Source of the DNA: an uncultured Cryptobacterium sp.
GTDB taxonomy: Bacteria > Actinomycetota > Coriobacteriia > Coriobacteriales > Eggerthellaceae
Direction: 5' to 3'
Assembly (NCBI GenBank): GCA_900554685.1
Contig: USIG01000006.1
Location: 1-28,812 of the forward strand
Length of the DNA: 28,812 nt
The translations under genes and the position numbers were made by a program. Shown piece by piece: positions 1 to 7,159 of the stretch. Within the stretch, counting starts at the first letter, position 1; every line of letters starts with the position of its first letter. The notes under the pieces were generated by a model. That model did no database searches, had not been told where the DNA came from, and saw only the letters and a program-made list of their open reading frames with translations.

Positions 1-185
1 AGCATAGCTGGCGCGATAGAAAGCTGCAAAACCTGTGAGCTCATCCCTTCTTGAACATTTTGCGCTATTGGATAAGAGACCAAAAACCAGTAGCCCCAGG
101 TAAGAAGAAAGGTTATAAGAAGATAAATCACTATACGTTTTATTGCGCGCGGCTTTGCTTCAAACTCGTTTTGAGACAACACCAT
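1..185 (-). CDS. CPBP-family intramembrane protease, N-terminal fragment (cut by window edge)
   Basis: The reading frame starts at the ATG at 185-183 on the minus strand and runs open to the window edge, giving 61 codons. An AAAGGGGTG ribosome site lies a few bases upstream. The protein starts with a short charged stretch and then a hydrophobic helix containing IYLLITFLLTWGYWFLV. A first membrane helix with this TF-L-W pattern is typical of CPBP (CAAX protease and bacteriocin-processing) glutamic membrane proteases, which usually have 6-8 helices. The catalytic EExxxR and HxxxN motifs would lie beyond the window, so the family call is inference from the N-terminus only. It is the last gene of a same-strand run after the GntR and DUF1648 genes, 90 bp downstream of the latter. 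Confidence 0.55.
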   Translation of the reverse strand, partial: MVLSQNEFEAKPRAIKRIVIYLLITFLLTWGYWFLVSYPIAQNVQEGMSSQVLQLSIAPAM

Positions 186-245
186 GCTAAACACCCCTTT
201 TCAGATGCACAAGAGACCTTATTTTTTTGATTTTGCTTTTGCAAA

Positions 246-260
246 GGTGCCAGGAGGCAC
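246..260 (-). terminator. weak hairpin after the DUF1648 gene
   Basis: A five-base-pair stem (GTGCC and GGCAC) with a four-base loop lies just past the stop of the membrane protein gene. It is followed only by CTTTGC on the minus strand. It could be a weak terminator or attenuator before the protease gene; no long T tract is present. Confidence 0.25.
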
Positions 261-275
261 TAGGCCTTAATACCG

Positions 276-1397
276 CTACCCCACCAAAAAGGCTATGCCC
301 ACAATGAAGAACATGGTAACGACTACAAAGGCTCCTAGAAGAACCCACGTTAACGGACGCGCCCAGTTAAAAGTCCATCCAATTCCAAACCGTTCTGGCA
401 CAACAACACTTGAATCTTCGTGATTACAGTAAAAAATACCCAGTTTCCAAAAGGCGTCATTATCGCTTGGCATTTCCGTTGAATCTTCCAAACGACGCAT
501 AATTCGAGAACCCGATTGCCCATACACAACCGATAGCACCACTGAACCCACCACAATACCGAGCACAACTATCACGATACAAATAGCAGCCGCTTCAAGA
601 GACATCCACCCAAGCGAAGAGAGCATGAAACTTATTCCAATCAGGCCCGACACAAGAAGCCCCGTAACAAGCAGGAAAATACTTTGGGCACGCGCAAACA
701 AACCATACGCAAGCGCTGAAGTTACAGGACGATTAGAGTCGATCGGACGTTTCGAGCGAAGAATACTCCAGTGACAAAACACAAAACATACCACCATAAA
801 CAGCTCAACCAAGAGAGGAAATGCTACAACACCAGGTGATTTTGGTTCATAGTGCGTTACTTCGCCCGCCATATTGACATGCATAGGAATCGAATCAGGC
901 ATGAGGGGATACCCCACAATGCCAATACCGGCCGTCAGGATAAGTATTGCAAGATATAAAAGATTCCACTTAAGTGAAAGAGGAGTTGGAATATCACGTT
1001 CAGCTACCACCGCTGCCGATTCTTTGTGCAGTGCAATCCAGCCTTCGCTTTCTTTGAGATGAATTACTCGCTTGCGATAATGAAGTATAAGAATAAAAGA
1101 GGCGAATAGAGGAACTAATACCCCGAAAAGAATTCCGCCTGCTAAACCTGTGCCGTGTTGCGCATCAACCAAAAATCCCAATGCCATCACCACACAAGAA
1201 AGCAGGGTAATACCGCCCATAAAGGCAGCATAACGATGCTGATAAGCAAGAAGGCGCACATCGCGACGTGCAGATTCAGGAACAGTCACCGTAAAACACT
1301 CTTGCTTTTTCATAAGCCAAGGAGTTACCGCAAGAATAAGTCCCATAAGAACAATCATTACCTCGAAGGCAATAACAAAGCCAACAAAACTACTCAT
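276..1397 (-). CDS. DUF1648/DUF5808 multi-spanning membrane protein
   Basis: This 373-residue protein has about seven or eight predicted hydrophobic helices. The middle segment MPDSIPMHVNMAGEVTHY (around residues 167-184) matches the DUF1648 signature (PxxIPxHxxxxG), the domain also found in SdpI-type immunity proteins. Near the C-terminus, the segment from FWKLGIFYCNHED to FGIGWTFNWARP matches the DUF5808 pattern. Such proteins often sit beside a YtrA-type GntR repressor, as here. The ATG overlaps the repressor stop (ATGA), and its GGAGG ribosome site lies inside the repressor gene, so translation is probably coupled. Biochemical function is not established; roles in envelope stress or bacteriocin immunity are inference from SdpI. 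Confidence 0.8.
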   Translation of the reverse strand: MSSFVGFVIAFEVMIVLMGLILAVTPWLMKKQECFTVTVPESARRDVRLLAYQHRYAAFMGGITLLSCVVMALGFLVDAQHGTGLAGGILFGVLVPLFASFILILHYRKRVIHLKESEGWIALHKESAAVVAERDIPTPLSLKWNLLYLAILILTAGIGIVGYPLMPDSIPMHVNMAGEVTHYEPKSPGVVAFPLLVELFMVVCFVFCHWSILRSKRPIDSNRPVTSALAYGLFARAQSIFLLVTGLLVSGLIGISFMLSSLGWMSLEAAAICIVIVVLGIVVGSVVLSVVYGQSGSRIMRRLEDSTEMPSDNDAFWKLGIFYCNHEDSSVVVPERFGIGWTFNWARPLTWVLLGAFVVVTMFFIVGIAFLVG

Positions 1398-1969
1398 CGC
1401 GCGCCTCCTTTACCAGATTCACCCGAATCAAATACGACATTACGCACTGAATTCATGCCGAAAGAACGTGCCGTATCCAAGGCTCCCAACATACCGGATT
1501 CGTCTTTTTCTTTAAGTGAATTACCCTGAGAATCGACTCCTAATACCTTGATGGTTCGCTTTGGGCCAACCACGCCAGGATCTTCGTAAACGTTTTCAAT
1601 CTGCTGCTGCACCGCATCCATGAACTCCTGAGCGGTGCCTCCTGCAGCTTTGTGTTCTTGAATAAGGTCACGAAGCCCTTGAGTTAAGTGTTCCTGCATA
1701 CGGGCAATCTTTGCTTTTGAAGAATTCTGCATAGGCTCAGCCACAAAAGCGCCAGAACGACCTCGCATAATGAGGTATCCTTCGTCACGCAAAACCGCGT
1801 ATGCCTTATTGACGGTATGCAGGTTGATTCCTAAATCTGCCGCAAGAGAGCGAACGCTGGGCAGACTGTCGCCTGGACGAAGTTCCCCTCGCGCAATGGC
1901 ACCAATTATCTGCGAGCGAATCTGCAGATACAGCGGATCTTCAGACATTTTGTCTATCCGAATAATCAT
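1394..1969 (-). CDS. GntR-family transcriptional regulator, YtrA subfamily
   Basis: A 191-residue regulator. The N-terminal winged helix-turn-helix (about residues 8-75) carries the classic GntR pattern: DPLYLQIRSQI, GELRPGDSLPSVRSLA and INLHTVNKAYAVLRDEGY. The effector part is short (about 110 residues) and has no FCD or UTRA domain, which fits the YtrA subfamily, whose members usually repress their own operon of membrane or ABC-transport genes. Its stop overlaps the start of the DUF1648 gene, so the two are co-expressed. A purine-rich AAGGAGGCAGGG site precedes the ATG. A dyad overlapping a probable promoter lies about 100 bp upstream and is a good autoregulatory site. Confidence 0.9.
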   Translation of the reverse strand: MIIRIDKMSEDPLYLQIRSQIIGAIARGELRPGDSLPSVRSLAADLGINLHTVNKAYAVLRDEGYLIMRGRSGAFVAEPMQNSSKAKIARMQEHLTQGLRDLIQEHKAAGGTAQEFMDAVQQQIENVYEDPGVVGPKRTIKVLGVDSQGNSLKEKDESGMLGALDTARSFGMNSVRNVVFDSGESGKGGAR

Positions 1970-2061
1970 CCCTGCCTCCTTACCTCTTAGTTCCTCTTGT
2001 CTTATCTCTTTTGCCTTGTCTTTTACTCTGCTTTAAAACCGAGCTTTTTAATTTTTCTTGT

Positions 2062-2082
2062 TGTTATATTTGAAGTATAACA
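2062..2082 (-). promoter_or_regulatory. probable gntR promoter with embedded operator dyad
   Basis: A perfect 7-bp inverted repeat with a 7-base spacer, TGTTATA-N7-TATAACA. Read on the minus strand its left arm contains TGTTATACT, an extended -10 promoter element (TG-N-TATACT at plus positions 2074-2079). No clear -35 box is visible, which fits an extended -10 promoter. An operator placed on the -10 box would allow repression by the adjacent GntR protein. Binding by that protein is inference. Confidence 0.5.
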
Positions 2083-2241
2083 GATAGAACAAAAACCGTA
2101 CAGAAAATTCCAGAAACAGATCTCTCCGCAGTTCCTTAAGATCCTTCCCTTTTATGCTTTGAGGTATACTACCTGTACAGAGGGTGTTTTTGTATCGTTT
2201 TACCCAACACATCCTAATCCTTTGTTGAGTAGACGATGTTT

Positions 2242-2258
2242 TGCCGTTACCAACGGCA
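2242..2258 (+). promoter_or_regulatory. leader hairpin just upstream of frdC ribosome site
   Basis: TGCCGTT-ACC-AACGGCA forms a perfect 7-bp stem with a 3-base loop. It ends five bases before the AAGGGGA ribosome site (2264-2270) of the cytochrome b gene. There is no T tract, so it is not a classical terminator. It may stabilise the operon mRNA or influence translation. Confidence 0.4.
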
Positions 2259-2272
2259 GATTGAAGGGGATC

Positions 2273-2902
2273 ATGAAGCAGCCATCCACCAAGGGGCGCT
2301 ATACGCCTTTCATTCGGAAACTTCATTCTTTTGCAGGGGTGTTCCCACTCGGCATATTTCTCTGCTTTCATATGCTTGTGAATTACTCAGCTAACTGGGG
2401 CACTACTCCTTATGACACTATGGGGTCTTTTATGGCCCACATGCCCTATAAAATAGTCTTAGAAACATTCGTTATTTTCTTGCCGCTGCTATTTCACGCA
2501 CTCTATGGCGTATACCTTGCATTCACTTCAAGTGTTTCCGTTGGCCAATACACCTACTTCCGTAACTGGCGCTATGTATTCCAACGAGTTACCGGCCTCA
2601 TTGCCCTTTTATTTGTTGCCTGGCATATCTATGGCACCAAGCTTCAGGTCGAACTTACCGGCGTAGATCCCAGCTTCGCCATGGTTGCCGGTATCGTTGA
2701 CAACCCTTTAGGATTAGCGGCATTTGCCCTGGGTCTTTTATGCTGCGTTTATCATTTCGTAAATGGACTGTGGACTTTTCTTATTACCTGGGGAATTACT
2801 CTCACCCCAAAGTCACAACAAATATCTGAATATGTACTGATAATTCTGTTCTTTGTATTTGCCATCTTTAGCATGAAAGCGCTCTTTGCTTTTGTCTGTT
2901 AG
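2273..2902 (+). CDS. frdC: fumarate reductase/succinate dehydrogenase cytochrome b558 subunit
   Basis: This 209-residue membrane subunit anchors the enzyme and passes electrons between menaquinone and the catalytic subunits. The ATG at 2273 was chosen because AAGGGGA lies just upstream. Upstream codons in the same frame have no ribosome site and read through the leader hairpin. Five hydrophobic helices are visible. Histidines 18, 33, 75, 118 and 161 match the spacing of His13, 28, 70, 113 and 155 in Bacillus subtilis SdhC, so this is a type-B two-heme subunit (likely ligand pairs 33/118 and 75/161). It is the first gene of the C-A-B operon. In an anaerobe the complex most likely works as a fumarate reductase, but sequence alone does not exclude succinate oxidation. 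Confidence 0.92.
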   Translation: MKQPSTKGRYTPFIRKLHSFAGVFPLGIFLCFHMLVNYSANWGTTPYDTMGSFMAHMPYKIVLETFVIFLPLLFHALYGVYLAFTSSVSVGQYTYFRNWRYVFQRVTGLIALLFVAWHIYGTKLQVELTGVDPSFAMVAGIVDNPLGLAAFALGLLCCVYHFVNGLWTFLITWGITLTPKSQQISEYVLIILFFVFAIFSMKALFAFVC

Positions 2903-2911
2903 CGACTACCA

Positions 2912-2964
2912 ACGTGCTTGAAAGAGCACCTGATTTGTTTTGACTGCCTTCGGTAGGCATTTTC
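2912..2964 (+). other. two small hairpins between frdC and frdA
   Basis: The 78-bp intercistronic gap has two short dyads: GTGCT-N6-AGCAC (2912-2927) and TGCCT-N5-AGGCA (2945-2959), the second followed by TTTTC. Stems are only 5 bp. They could be a leaky terminator or an mRNA processing point that changes the ratio of membrane anchor to soluble subunits. Evidence is weak. Confidence 0.3.
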
Positions 2965-2980
2965 TTCGGAGGGATTGTAT

Positions 2981-4753
2981 ATGACTAAAGGAACAATAGC
3001 AGTTGTAGGCGGAGGCCTTGCAGGACTTATGGCCACGTTAAAAATCGTCGAAGCTGGTCTATCGGTTGATCTTTTCTCTCTTGTTCCTGTAAAGCGATCA
3101 CATTCTGCCTGTGCTCAAGGAGGCATCAATGCTGCCCTCGACACTAAAGGTGAAGGCGATTCAATTGACGAACATTTTGACGATACGATCTACGGTGGCG
3201 ACTTCCTTGCAAACCAACATCAAGTGCGCGGTATGGTCGAAGCTGCTCCTAAAATCGTGCATATGTTTGATCGAATGGGAGTAATGTTTAACCGCACCCC
3301 CGAAGGCTTACTCGATCTTCGCCGTTTTGGCGGCACGCAAAAACGGCGTACCGCATTTGCGGGCGCAACCACAGGTCAACAATTGCTCTACGCCCTTGAC
3401 GAGCAAGTGCGTGCCCAGGAAGTTGAAGGCAAAGTGCGCGTTTTTGAAGGATGGGAATTTGTTTCCGCCGTTCTGCATAATCAAGTATGCTGTGGCATAA
3501 CTGCTCAGAATCTTTCTTCCATGGAAATACGTGCCTTTCCTGCCGATGCTGTAATTATTGCAACGGGTGGATGCGGCGCCATTTTCGGCAAGTCAACCAA
3601 TTCCACCATCAACACCGGTTACGCTGCTGCGCGAGTGTATAAGCAAGGTGCACTCTACGCCAATGGTGAGTTTGTCCAAATTCACCCCACTGCCATACCT
3701 GGAGAAGATAAAAATCGCCTCATTAGCGAATCTGCCCGCGGAGAAGGAGGCAGAATATGGACCTACAAGGACGGAAAGCCTTGGTATTTCCTGGAAGAAA
3801 AGTATCCTGCTTACGGAAATTTAGTGCCCCGCGATATTGCGGCACGAGAGATATTTGATGTATGCGTAAATCAGCATTTAGGCATAGATGGTAAAAATGT
3901 CGTATACCTCGATGTGTCTCATATAAAACCTGAGTTACTCGATGTAAAACTTGGTGGCATCTTAGATATTTACGAAAAATTTGTCGGTGATGATCCTCGC
4001 AAAGTTCCTATGCGTGTAGCACCAAGCGTCCACTATTCCATGGGAGGTCTGTGGGTAGACATCGAACAGCACACTTCGATACCGGGATTGTTTGCTGCGG
4101 GTGAATGCGATTTTTCCCAGCATGGTGCCAATCGCCTAGGAGCAAATTCACTCTTGTCGGCAGTATATGCTGGCTCGGTCGCCGGCCCTTCAGCTGCTCG
4201 TTATGTCAAAGGGCTTGCTGAAGACGGATCCTCAGAGGGTGGCATTGCTTCTTCCTCGCGCGTTTATGAGGAAGCCGTCGCACGCGATACCACCGAATAT
4301 GAAAATATCCTTGCACTCGAGGGAAGCGAAAACCCCTATGAGCTTCACGAAGAAATGGGCAACCTCATGACACAGCATGTAACGGTTGTGCGGCACAATA
4401 AAGATCTTGCGGCTACGCTTGATAAGCTTGACAACATTTCAGAGCGCTATCAGCATATCGGCATCCAAGACACCTCCCGCTGGAGCAACACCTGTGCACC
4501 TTTCGTTCGTCAACTTGGCGGCATGATTGATCTTGCAAAAGTAATAACAAAAGGAGCGCTCAACCGTAACGAAAGCCGCGGGTCTCACTATAAGCCCGAA
4601 TTTCCTGAACGCAATGATGCCGACTGGCTAAAAACAACATTGGCCTCATACAATGCAAACACTGACGCTCCTGATCTAACTTACGAAGAAGTAGACACCT
4701 CACTTATAAAACCACGCAAGCGTGATTACTCTCACGCGAAGAAGGAGGCATAA
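2981..4753 (+). CDS. frdA: fumarate reductase/succinate dehydrogenase flavoprotein subunit
   Basis: This 590-residue catalytic subunit carries covalent FAD and interconverts fumarate and succinate. The N-terminal dinucleotide fold is VVGGGLAGLMA (residues 8-18). HSACAQGGINAA follows, where His41 is the expected covalent FAD attachment residue. The active-site segments QIHPTAIPG (His235) and SESARGEGGRIW (Arg253) are present, as is the C-terminal FAD segment FAAGECDFSQHGANRLGANSLL. The length and this last motif match the Bacillus/Wolinella type. The ATG at 2981 is preceded by GGAGGG with 7-base spacing; a TTG two codons earlier is a poor alternative. The stop is one base before the iron-sulfur subunit start, so the two are translated together. 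Confidence 0.95.
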   Translation: MTKGTIAVVGGGLAGLMATLKIVEAGLSVDLFSLVPVKRSHSACAQGGINAALDTKGEGDSIDEHFDDTIYGGDFLANQHQVRGMVEAAPKIVHMFDRMGVMFNRTPEGLLDLRRFGGTQKRRTAFAGATTGQQLLYALDEQVRAQEVEGKVRVFEGWEFVSAVLHNQVCCGITAQNLSSMEIRAFPADAVIIATGGCGAIFGKSTNSTINTGYAAARVYKQGALYANGEFVQIHPTAIPGEDKNRLISESARGEGGRIWTYKDGKPWYFLEEKYPAYGNLVPRDIAAREIFDVCVNQHLGIDGKNVVYLDVSHIKPELLDVKLGGILDIYEKFVGDDPRKVPMRVAPSVHYSMGGLWVDIEQHTSIPGLFAAGECDFSQHGANRLGANSLLSAVYAGSVAGPSAARYVKGLAEDGSSEGGIASSSRVYEEAVARDTTEYENILALEGSENPYELHEEMGNLMTQHVTVVRHNKDLAATLDKLDNISERYQHIGIQDTSRWSNTCAPFVRQLGGMIDLAKVITKGALNRNESRGSHYKPEFPERNDADWLKTTLASYNANTDAPDLTYEEVDTSLIKPRKRDYSHAKKEA

Positions 4754-4754
4754 C

Positions 4755-5519
4755 ATGTCTTCGACAGATAACGTAATCCGTTTGATTATCAAACGCCAAG
4801 AAGGGCCCGACGCGCAACCCTACAGAGAAGAATTCGCTATTCCCTATCGTCCCCGCATGAATGTAGTTTCTTGCCTGATGGAAATACGTAAGCATCCTGT
4901 CACCGCTGAAGGCAAGAGGACCACTCCTGTCGTCTGGGAGAGTGTTTGTTTAGAAGAAGTTTGCGGTGCCTGCTCTATGATCATCAACGGAATTCCACGT
5001 CAAGCATGCTCTGCGCTGGTTGACAACCTCACCCAGCCCATTCGCTTAGAACCACTTTCCAAGTTTCCCCTGGTGCGTGACCTCAAAGTTGACCGCACCA
5101 AGCTTTTCGATGCCCTCAAGCGCATACATGGCTGGATTGACATCGATGGTCCTTTCGATTTGGGACCAGGTCCTCGTATGCCAGAGCGCAGACGCCGCTG
5201 GGCATACGAGCTTTCTAAATGCATGACGTGTGGGTGCTGTTACGAAGCCTGTCCTAACTGCAACACCCGTAACGATTTTATGGGTCCCCATGCAATTTCA
5301 CAGGTAAGACTTTTTAACGCACATCCTACCGGAGCTATGAATAAAGAAGTGCGTCTCTCTGCTCTTATGGGTGCTGATGGTATTACCTCATGTGGTAATG
5401 CACAAAACTGCGTTCGTGTTTGTCCTAAAGATATTCCCCTTACCACCTCCATTGCTCACATGAATCGTGAAACCTTCAAGCAGAGCCTCAAAAACGTTTT
5501 TGGTGGATTCTCCGATTAA
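4755..5519 (+). CDS. frdB: fumarate reductase/succinate dehydrogenase iron-sulfur subunit
   Basis: This 254-residue electron-transfer subunit links the flavoprotein to the diheme cytochrome. The ribosome site GAAGGAGG lies inside the end of frdA, and the ATG at 4755 is one base after the frdA stop. The [2Fe-2S] cysteines are C65, C70, C73 and C85 (CLEEVCGACSM through RQAC). C156, C159, C162 and C166 (CMTCGCCYEACP) plus C213, C219 and C223 (CGNAQNCVRVCP) supply the [4Fe-4S] and [3Fe-4S] clusters. Extra cysteines at C161 and C169 flank the [4Fe-4S] motif. PLTTSI near the end matches the Bacillus-type subunit. It is the last gene of the operon. Confidence 0.95.
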   Translation: MSSTDNVIRLIIKRQEGPDAQPYREEFAIPYRPRMNVVSCLMEIRKHPVTAEGKRTTPVVWESVCLEEVCGACSMIINGIPRQACSALVDNLTQPIRLEPLSKFPLVRDLKVDRTKLFDALKRIHGWIDIDGPFDLGPGPRMPERRRRWAYELSKCMTCGCCYEACPNCNTRNDFMGPHAISQVRLFNAHPTGAMNKEVRLSALMGADGITSCGNAQNCVRVCPKDIPLTTSIAHMNRETFKQSLKNVFGGFSD

Positions 5520-5626
5520 GACAATGGATTGGGGGGGGAGACTTTGCCAGAAAAACCATCAAAGAGAAGTGAAACTTCGTAGATGCTTCTTGAGATCATG
5601 AAAAAAACTAAGAGGGCCCCAAAGAA

Positions 5627-5656
5627 AAAGGATGTTGAGATATCTCAACATCCTTT
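5627..5656 (-). terminator. perfect 30-bp palindrome between convergent frdB and gltD
   Basis: AAAGGATGTTGAGAT is followed directly by its exact reverse complement. In RNA this gives a stem of about 13 bp with a small loop. On the minus strand the stem is followed by TTTCTTT, so it should terminate the glutamate synthase operon. On the plus strand only the final TTT of the stem is available, so termination of frd is likely weaker. Confidence 0.75.
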
Positions 5657-5687
5657 AAACAGCTCGAGTAGATCGGCAGCTACATCC

Positions 5688-7157
5688 CTAAAGTAGATCA
5701 GCAGCTACTTCCTTCGCGCAAAGAAGGCCATCAGCCAATGAGTTAACTACCAACGTTGACCCATGACGAGCATCACCTGCTGCATATAAACGCGCGGATG
5801 ATTCTTCGCCTTCTTTCATCACCACGCGATGGGTGTCCTCCACCATATGTGGACGTACACGAGGACCTTCGCATGTCTCCACGCCGAGTGCATCATACAC
5901 ACCGCGTTCTGGACCATTGAACCCACAAGCCAGTACAACTAGCTGGGCTGGTATCGTGTATTCGGTGTCCATCATACGACGTGGAGAACCTTCGCTCCAA
6001 TCAAGATTAACAACACGCAATCCTGAAACCTTGCCGTCTTCCTGCAGTACCTCAACGGTATCTGCAGTATAAGAACGAGGATCAACGCCATACGTTTCAA
6101 TTGCCTCTCGCAGGCCATAGTCAGTCTTTTTGACATTGGGCCATTCGGGCCATTGATTAGAAGGTAAACGATGCTCGGGTGGCATAGGATTATATTCCAA
6201 CTGGCGGATACTTTTTGCACCCTGACGCACAGCCGTAGCCACACAGTCAGTACCTGTATCGCCACCACCAATTACCACAACATCAAGACCTTCAGCAGAA
6301 ATTGTCGTAGCGCGGTCTTCGAGCTGACTGCGTGTTTGCTCAGTTAGATAATCAACCGCATACACAACTCCTTGCGAATCCGCACCAGGAGCAGCTAATC
6401 CACGCGCATCGGTTGCACCAACCGCTACCACTACCGCCTCGAAGTCATTGCGCAAGCGCTGCGCAACTTCAGGCGATGATGCATCCGTGTTCAGCTCAAA
6501 GGTAATGCCACTTTCTTCAAGCTGCTTAATTCGTCGTTCAACTACCTCTTTGGGCAGCTTCATACTTGGAATGCCGTAGATCAGAAGACCACCAGCACGA
6601 TCATGACGGTCAAAAACGGTTACCTGAATTCCTTGCTGAGTCAGGCTCCAAGCAGCTGCCAAGCCGCAAGGACCCGATCCGATTACTGCCACACGAGGAG
6701 CATCAGATGCAGGATGAGGCAAAGGTGCCGGGCCACCGGCAGCCCACTGATGATCAGAAATAGCACGCTCATTGTCGCGAATAGTTGTTGCTTCATCCAC
6801 ATAAGCCAAATTGCAAGCCGCTTCACAAAGCGCTGGGCAAATTCGTCCGGTAAATTCAGGGAATGGATTCGTGAGCGTCATGCGCTTGGCAGCTTCATCC
6901 CATAAGCCGCGATACACTAAATCGTTCCACTCCGGAATTAAATTATGAAGAGGGCATCCCGAAACACGTGCTTTTCCAAAGTTCTTACCAAATTGGCAAA
7001 ACGCTACGCCACACATCATGCAACGGCTTGCCTGTATCTGTTGTTCCTCTTCGGAGAGAGGAACCGTGTAATCATCGAAATCGCAAATAGCCACAGCAGT
7101 AGGACGTTCGCCATGATAATGGCGGCTGTGCTCTAAATACGCTCCTGCTTTTCCCAT
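5688..7157 (-). CDS. gltD: glutamate synthase (NADPH) small subunit
   Basis: This 489-residue beta subunit oxidises NADPH and feeds electrons to the large subunit for glutamate formation from 2-oxoglutarate and glutamine. The N-terminal iron-sulfur domain has cysteines 46, 49, 54 and 68 (CMMCGVAFC through GCPLHN) and 107, 111 and 115 (CPALCEAAC). The FAD fold VAVIGSGPCGLAAA and the NADPH fold VVVIGGGDTGTDC follow, and the C-terminus has the YAAGDARHG FAD motif. Length matches the family. The ATG at 7157 has AAAGGGGA upstream, which lies inside the end of gltB; the two genes are two bases apart and surely co-translated. Confidence 0.95.
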   Translation of the reverse strand: MGKAGAYLEHSRHYHGERPTAVAICDFDDYTVPLSEEEQQIQASRCMMCGVAFCQFGKNFGKARVSGCPLHNLIPEWNDLVYRGLWDEAAKRMTLTNPFPEFTGRICPALCEAACNLAYVDEATTIRDNERAISDHQWAAGGPAPLPHPASDAPRVAVIGSGPCGLAAAWSLTQQGIQVTVFDRHDRAGGLLIYGIPSMKLPKEVVERRIKQLEESGITFELNTDASSPEVAQRLRNDFEAVVVAVGATDARGLAAPGADSQGVVYAVDYLTEQTRSQLEDRATTISAEGLDVVVIGGGDTGTDCVATAVRQGAKSIRQLEYNPMPPEHRLPSNQWPEWPNVKKTDYGLREAIETYGVDPRSYTADTVEVLQEDGKVSGLRVVNLDWSEGSPRRMMDTEYTIPAQLVVLACGFNGPERGVYDALGVETCEGPRVRPHMVEDTHRVVMKEGEESSARLYAAGDARHGSTLVVNSLADGLLCAKEVAADLL

Positions 7158-7159
7158 GA

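Larger units (their letters stand above)
1970..2272. other. intergenic region between divergent gntR and frd operons
   Basis: This roughly 300-bp AT-rich gap holds the divergent promoters for the gntR operon (minus) and the frd operon (plus). Visible elements are the TGTTATA-N7-TATAACA dyad at 2062-2082 and a possible plus-strand -10 box TATACT at 2165-2170, itself inside a small dyad (AGGTA-TAC-TACCT, 2162-2174). A stable hairpin at 2242-2258 sits just before the first frd ribosome site. Open frames crossing the gap lack ribosome sites and were not accepted as genes. Confidence 0.6.

Noticed and set aside
1155..1529. 124-codon plus-strand frame
   Set aside because: It is antisense to the DUF1648 and GntR genes, whose own frames have clear family motifs and coupled translation.
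2159..2272. N-terminal extension of the cytochrome b subunit
   Set aside because: The upstream start is TTG with no ribosome site, and the extension would translate the leader hairpin; the histidine spacing of the family fits the ATG at 2273.
5525..5602. Small peptide gene after frdB including the G tract
   Set aside because: The 25-codon frame has no clear ribosome site and no family character.
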